A stretch of 64,000 nucleotides of DNA from Gemmatimonas sp. (lineage in GTDB: Bacteria; Gemmatimonadota; Gemmatimonadetes; Gemmatimonadales; Gemmatimonadaceae): the NCBI RefSeq assembly GCF_027531815.1, contig NZ_JAPZSK010000004.1, forward strand, positions 434,001 to 498,000, read 5' to 3'. A program made the translations under genes and the position numbers. Shown in pieces: positions 61,386 to 64,000 of this stretch; the stretch's first letter is position 1, and every line of letters starts with the position of its first letter. The notes under the pieces are model-generated. The model was not told the origin of the DNA. It saw only the letters and a list, made by a program, of their open reading frames with translations, and did no database searches.

Positions 61386-64000
61386 TCAGAAGTTGAGGTT
61401 CAGCGCGAGCGAGACACGACGCGGGATCGGCAGGCCGAAGCCGTCCGTCGCGTTCTGGAAGTTGTCCTGCAGCGCACCGACCGAGCCGCGGCCGTTCTCG
61501 TTCGACTCGGGGTCCTGCCCCGGGTACCGCGTCCAGAGGAACAGGTTGCGACCGGCAGCCGTGATGCTGGCGTTGCGGAATCCGATCTTCTTGGCGAGAT
61601 CGGCGCCGAAGTCGTAGGTGATGGCGAGTTCGCGCCAGCGCAGGAAGTTGCCGTTCTGTCCCTGATAGAGCCCCGGCTCCAGGAGACGACGGTAGCCGCG
61701 GATGTACGTCTCGGCCGCCTGTACACGCTGTTCGGGGGTGCTGGCCGGGTTCTGCATGACGGCCTGGATCTCCGAGAACTCGCGGCGATTGGACCCGATG
61801 GACGGGTGCTGCGAGAGTCGGAAGCCGTCGGTCAGGTTGGAGATGAGGTAGCCCGTGCGGTATTCGAGCGTGCTCTGGAACTTCCAGTGGTTGGCGAAGC
61901 TCCACGTGCCACCAAAGGCCCCGGTCCACGTGGGGATGCTCTTGCCCACGTTCTGCTCGAAGAGAATGCCGCTGCCGTCGTAGTCCGCCAGCAGGGGCTG
62001 CAGCACCGACTGCACGGCCGACGTCTGGATGTCACGGGGCTGCGCGAAATAGGCAAGCAGTTCCGCGCGCGTGGCGGCCGTGCCGCGCCCGTTGAAGTTG
62101 ATCGGCAGCTGGTCGGCGCTGTTGTAGCAGGCGATGGGCCGGTTGGCCGAATTGGTGGCCGGCACCGAGCCGCACGCACCGGCCAGACGCGGCTCGTAGA
62201 TGGAGCCCAGCGGGGCGCCTTCCTTGAGGTAGATGCGGTAGCGCGCGTAGCCCCCCGACACGCGGATGGGCGGCGCCCCCCCGAGGCTGGCGAGGGTCTG
62301 GTTCAGGTACGCCGCATTGGCGAACAGCTCCAGCTTGTTCGTGGCCTTGTTGATCACCTGCGAGCGCAGGCTGATTTCCATGCCGTTTGCGTCGATCTGG
62401 CCGATGTTGGTGAGCTGCGCGTTGCGGAAGCCACCCGACGTGGGGAAGGTGCGCGGCACCAGCGCGTCGTTGACCGTGCGCGTCCACGCCGTGTACTCGA
62501 GCGCGACCTTGTTGTTGAAGAGCCCCGCTTCGAAGCCGGCTTCGATTTCGGTGGAGATTTCCGGCCGTAGGTCGGGGTTGCCGAGCTGCGACGGAATGAG
62601 CCCCGACCCAACCGCGGTCACCTGCGGGGCGAAGGTCGTGAACTGGTCGAAGGCGCCCGGCTGGCGCCCGGACTGGCCGATGGCGGCGCGCACGCGGAAG
62701 GTGGAGAGCAACGTGCTGTTCCATCCGTTGCGATCCGACGGCACCACGGAGAGTGAGACCTTCGGGTAGAACACGCCGCCGGCATCCTGACCGAACGCCG
62801 ACGAGAAGTCGTAGCGCCCACCGATCGTGCCGAACACCCAGTCTTTCCAGCCGATCTGCGACTGCGCGAAGTAGCCGCCGTTCACCGTGGTCAGGAACGA
62901 CTCACCGGCGGTGATGTTCTGCCCGCCGGCCCCCACCACTTCGATACCCGGACCCGGGAAGAAGTTGGACGAGCCCGAGTTGGTCTCGGTGCGATTGTTG
63001 AACACCTGCAGACCAGCCACGTTACTCGTGGTGAACGGACCGAAATCGCGGTTGTAGGCGACCTTGCTGTCGAGGGTGAGCACACGCGTGCCCCCGGAGA
63101 ACACCGACCGCGAGCCGTCGGGGTTGAGCGACGTGAAGCGGTCGACATCGTAACCGAACGCCGAGAAGCCGAAGTCGCGCTGCGAGGCGTAGTCGAAGCC
63201 GAACGTCGACGAGAGTGTGAGGCGCTCGGTGGCGGTGTACGACGCATCGAAGGTGCCGACGTAGCGCTGCGTGGCCGTCCGGTTCGTCTGCTGCATGGCC
63301 TCGCGCACCGTCATGAACGCCTGGTTGCCGAAGACGTTACCGGCGCCGGAGCACTTGCCCGGGGCGACATAGGTGGACGCGTTGCAGTTGGCGAGCTCGG
63401 GGCGGGCCATATAGGCCAGCGAGTTCACGCCGTAGATGTTGTTGTTGTTCTCGGGGGCTTCGTTGGCCGTGTTGTAGTAGGCGTTGTTGAAGCGGAGCCG
63501 GAGATTCTTGGTGGGCACCAGCGAGAGGTTGGCCGACGTCTGGATACGGCGCACGATGTCCTGAGCCGGGCCGAGATCACGTCCGCCGAACGGGCCGTTC
63601 TCGCGGTAGTAGCGCCCCGACGCGAAGTACGTCACGCTCTGGCTGCCACCCTGCACGCTCGTGGAGATGGTGTTGCCGAGCCCCGTCTCGGTGATGAAGT
63701 CATTGAAGACGGGTACCTCGAAGACCTCGAACGGTCGGAGCCCCGGCTTGTTCCAGAACGTCGCCAGCGAGTCGGCCTGCCCCTGACGACGCGCAAAACC
63801 AGAGTTGGGCGCGACGCGGTTGCCGAAGTCCACGGCGTCCTGCTGTAGCTGCATCGTCCAGCGCGGCGAGCTTGACGAGCCCGACTTGGTGAAGAACTGG
63901 ATCACGCCGTTCGAGGCTTCGGTACCGTACAGCGTGGCCGCGGCGGCGCCCTTGAGCACTTCGACGCGCTCGATGGTGCTGGGGTCGATGTCGTCGATGC
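61386..64000 (-). CDS. SusC/RagA-family TonB-dependent receptor, 5' end beyond window
   Basis: 870 residues are visible; the frame is open to the right edge, so the signal, carboxypeptidase-like and TonB-box regions are missing. The first visible residues are the SusC plug signature DDIDPSTIERVEVLKGAAAA, followed by TLYGTEASNGVIQFFTKSG. The barrel runs to RRVSLALNLNF, ending in Phe as outer-membrane proteins do. With the SusD-like lipoprotein it forms a nutrient-uptake pair. The ligand is unknown; no glycoside hydrolase is next to it in the visible part. Confidence 0.95.
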   Translation of the reverse strand, partial: IDDIDPSTIERVEVLKGAAAATLYGTEASNGVIQFFTKSGSSSSPRWTMQLQQDAVDFGNRVAPNSGFARRQGQADSLATFWNKPGLRPFEVFEVPVFNDFITETGLGNTISTSVQGGSQSVTYFASGRYYRENGPFGGRDLGPAQDIVRRIQTSANLSLVPTKNLRLRFNNAYYNTANEAPENNNNIYGVNSLAYMARPELANCNASTYVAPGKCSGAGNVFGNQAFMTVREAMQQTNRTATQRYVGTFDASYTATERLTLSSTFGFDYASQRDFGFSAFGYDVDRFTSLNPDGSRSVFSGGTRVLTLDSKVAYNRDFGPFTTSNVAGLQVFNNRTETNSGSSNFFPGPGIEVVGAGGQNITAGESFLTTVNGGYFAQSQIGWKDWVFGTIGGRYDFSSAFGQDAGGVFYPKVSLSVVPSDRNGWNSTLLSTFRVRAAIGQSGRQPGAFDQFTTFAPQVTAVGSGLIPSQLGNPDLRPEISTEIEAGFEAGLFNNKVALEYTAWTRTVNDALVPRTFPTSGGFRNAQLTNIGQIDANGMEISLRSQVINKATNKLELFANAAYLNQTLASLGGAPPIRVSGGYARYRIYLKEGAPLGSIYEPRLAGACGSVPATNSANRPIACYNSADQLPINFNGRGTAATRAELLAYFAQPRDIQTSAVQSVLQPLLADYDGSGILFEQNVGKSIPTWTGAFGGTWSFANHWKFQSTLEYRTGYLISNLTDGFRLSQHPSIGSNRREFSEIQAVMQNPASTPEQRVQAAETYIRGYRRLLEPGLYQGQNGNFLRWRELAITYDFGADLAKKIGFRNASITAAGRNLFLWTRYPGQDPESNENGRGSVGALQDNFQNATDGFGLPIPRRVSLALNLNF

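Noticed and set aside
59225..62570. Open frames of over 500 codons on the plus strand (59225-60952 and 60993-62570)
   Set aside because: They are antisense to the peptidase, SusD and SusC genes and show no family motifs; composition is typical of antisense frames in high-GC genes.
1..64000. CRISPR arrays, insertion sequences, tRNA or rRNA genes
   Set aside because: No repeat-spacer pattern, transposase motif, CCA-ended cloverleaf or rRNA-like stretch was seen on either strand.

Overview
This is a high-GC window with dense, often overlapping genes on both strands. It carries about 50 supportable protein-coding genes, one cis-regulatory RNA, and no rRNA, tRNA, CRISPR array, transposase or phage gene that I could see. 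The mix suggests a Gram-negative bacterium of the Gemmatimonadota (Gemmatimonas-like): many outer-membrane and surface lipoproteins with Big/BNR/IPT domains, a SusC/SusD pair, an exosortase-type exopolysaccharide locus, and a quinoprotein with an inserted haem c domain. The phylum is an inference from gene content, not a database match.

Layout. 1-5286: the 3' part of metH converges on, and overlaps, a PQQ dehydrogenase. 5287-7930: a c-di-GMP-I (GEMM-I) riboswitch precedes a surface lipoprotein with Ig-like repeats and a lectin-like C-terminal domain, followed by a hairpin terminator. 8010-12927 (minus strand): a sigma-54 response regulator, a soluble histidine kinase, an AlgI-type MBOAT acyltransferase and an SGNH hydrolase. 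13311-25538 (plus strand): the core exopolysaccharide operon, with Wzz/BY-kinase, export protein, initiating sugar transferase, O-antigen-ligase-like protein, two polysaccharide deacetylases, acyl carrier protein, FkbH-like protein, FemAB-like protein and asparagine-synthetase-like amidotransferase. 25558-38135: accessory glycan genes (glycosyltransferases, GNAT, formyltransferase-like protein, aminotransferase, FdtA-like isomerase, Wzx flippase) and an exosortase fused to an EpsI domain. 38136-42740: aminotransferase plus rfbA-rfbC-rfbD-rfbB for dTDP-sugars.

42760-64000 is more mixed. It holds a VWA protein and, 11 kb away, a MoxR/Mg-chelatase-like AAA ATPase; an MFS exporter with an Sfp-type phosphopantetheinyl transferase; a four-gene coupled operon of surface proteins that ends in a dockerin-bearing beta-propeller protein and begins with cohesin-like lipoproteins; a TonB-dependent receptor; a YgfZ-like folate protein; a degenerate HAD protein; a Tat-exported M24 peptidase; small lipoproteins; and a SusD/SusC pair cut by the right edge.

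Working together (inference): the 8-43 kb block looks like one large system for making, modifying, exporting and anchoring a cell-surface polysaccharide containing deoxy and amino sugars with acyl, amide or formyl decorations. The c-di-GMP riboswitch next to it controls a probable matrix or adhesin lipoprotein. The most unusual parts are the possible cohesin-dockerin surface assembly at 46.4-51.8 kb and the ACP/FkbH pair inside an exosortase-type exopolysaccharide operon.
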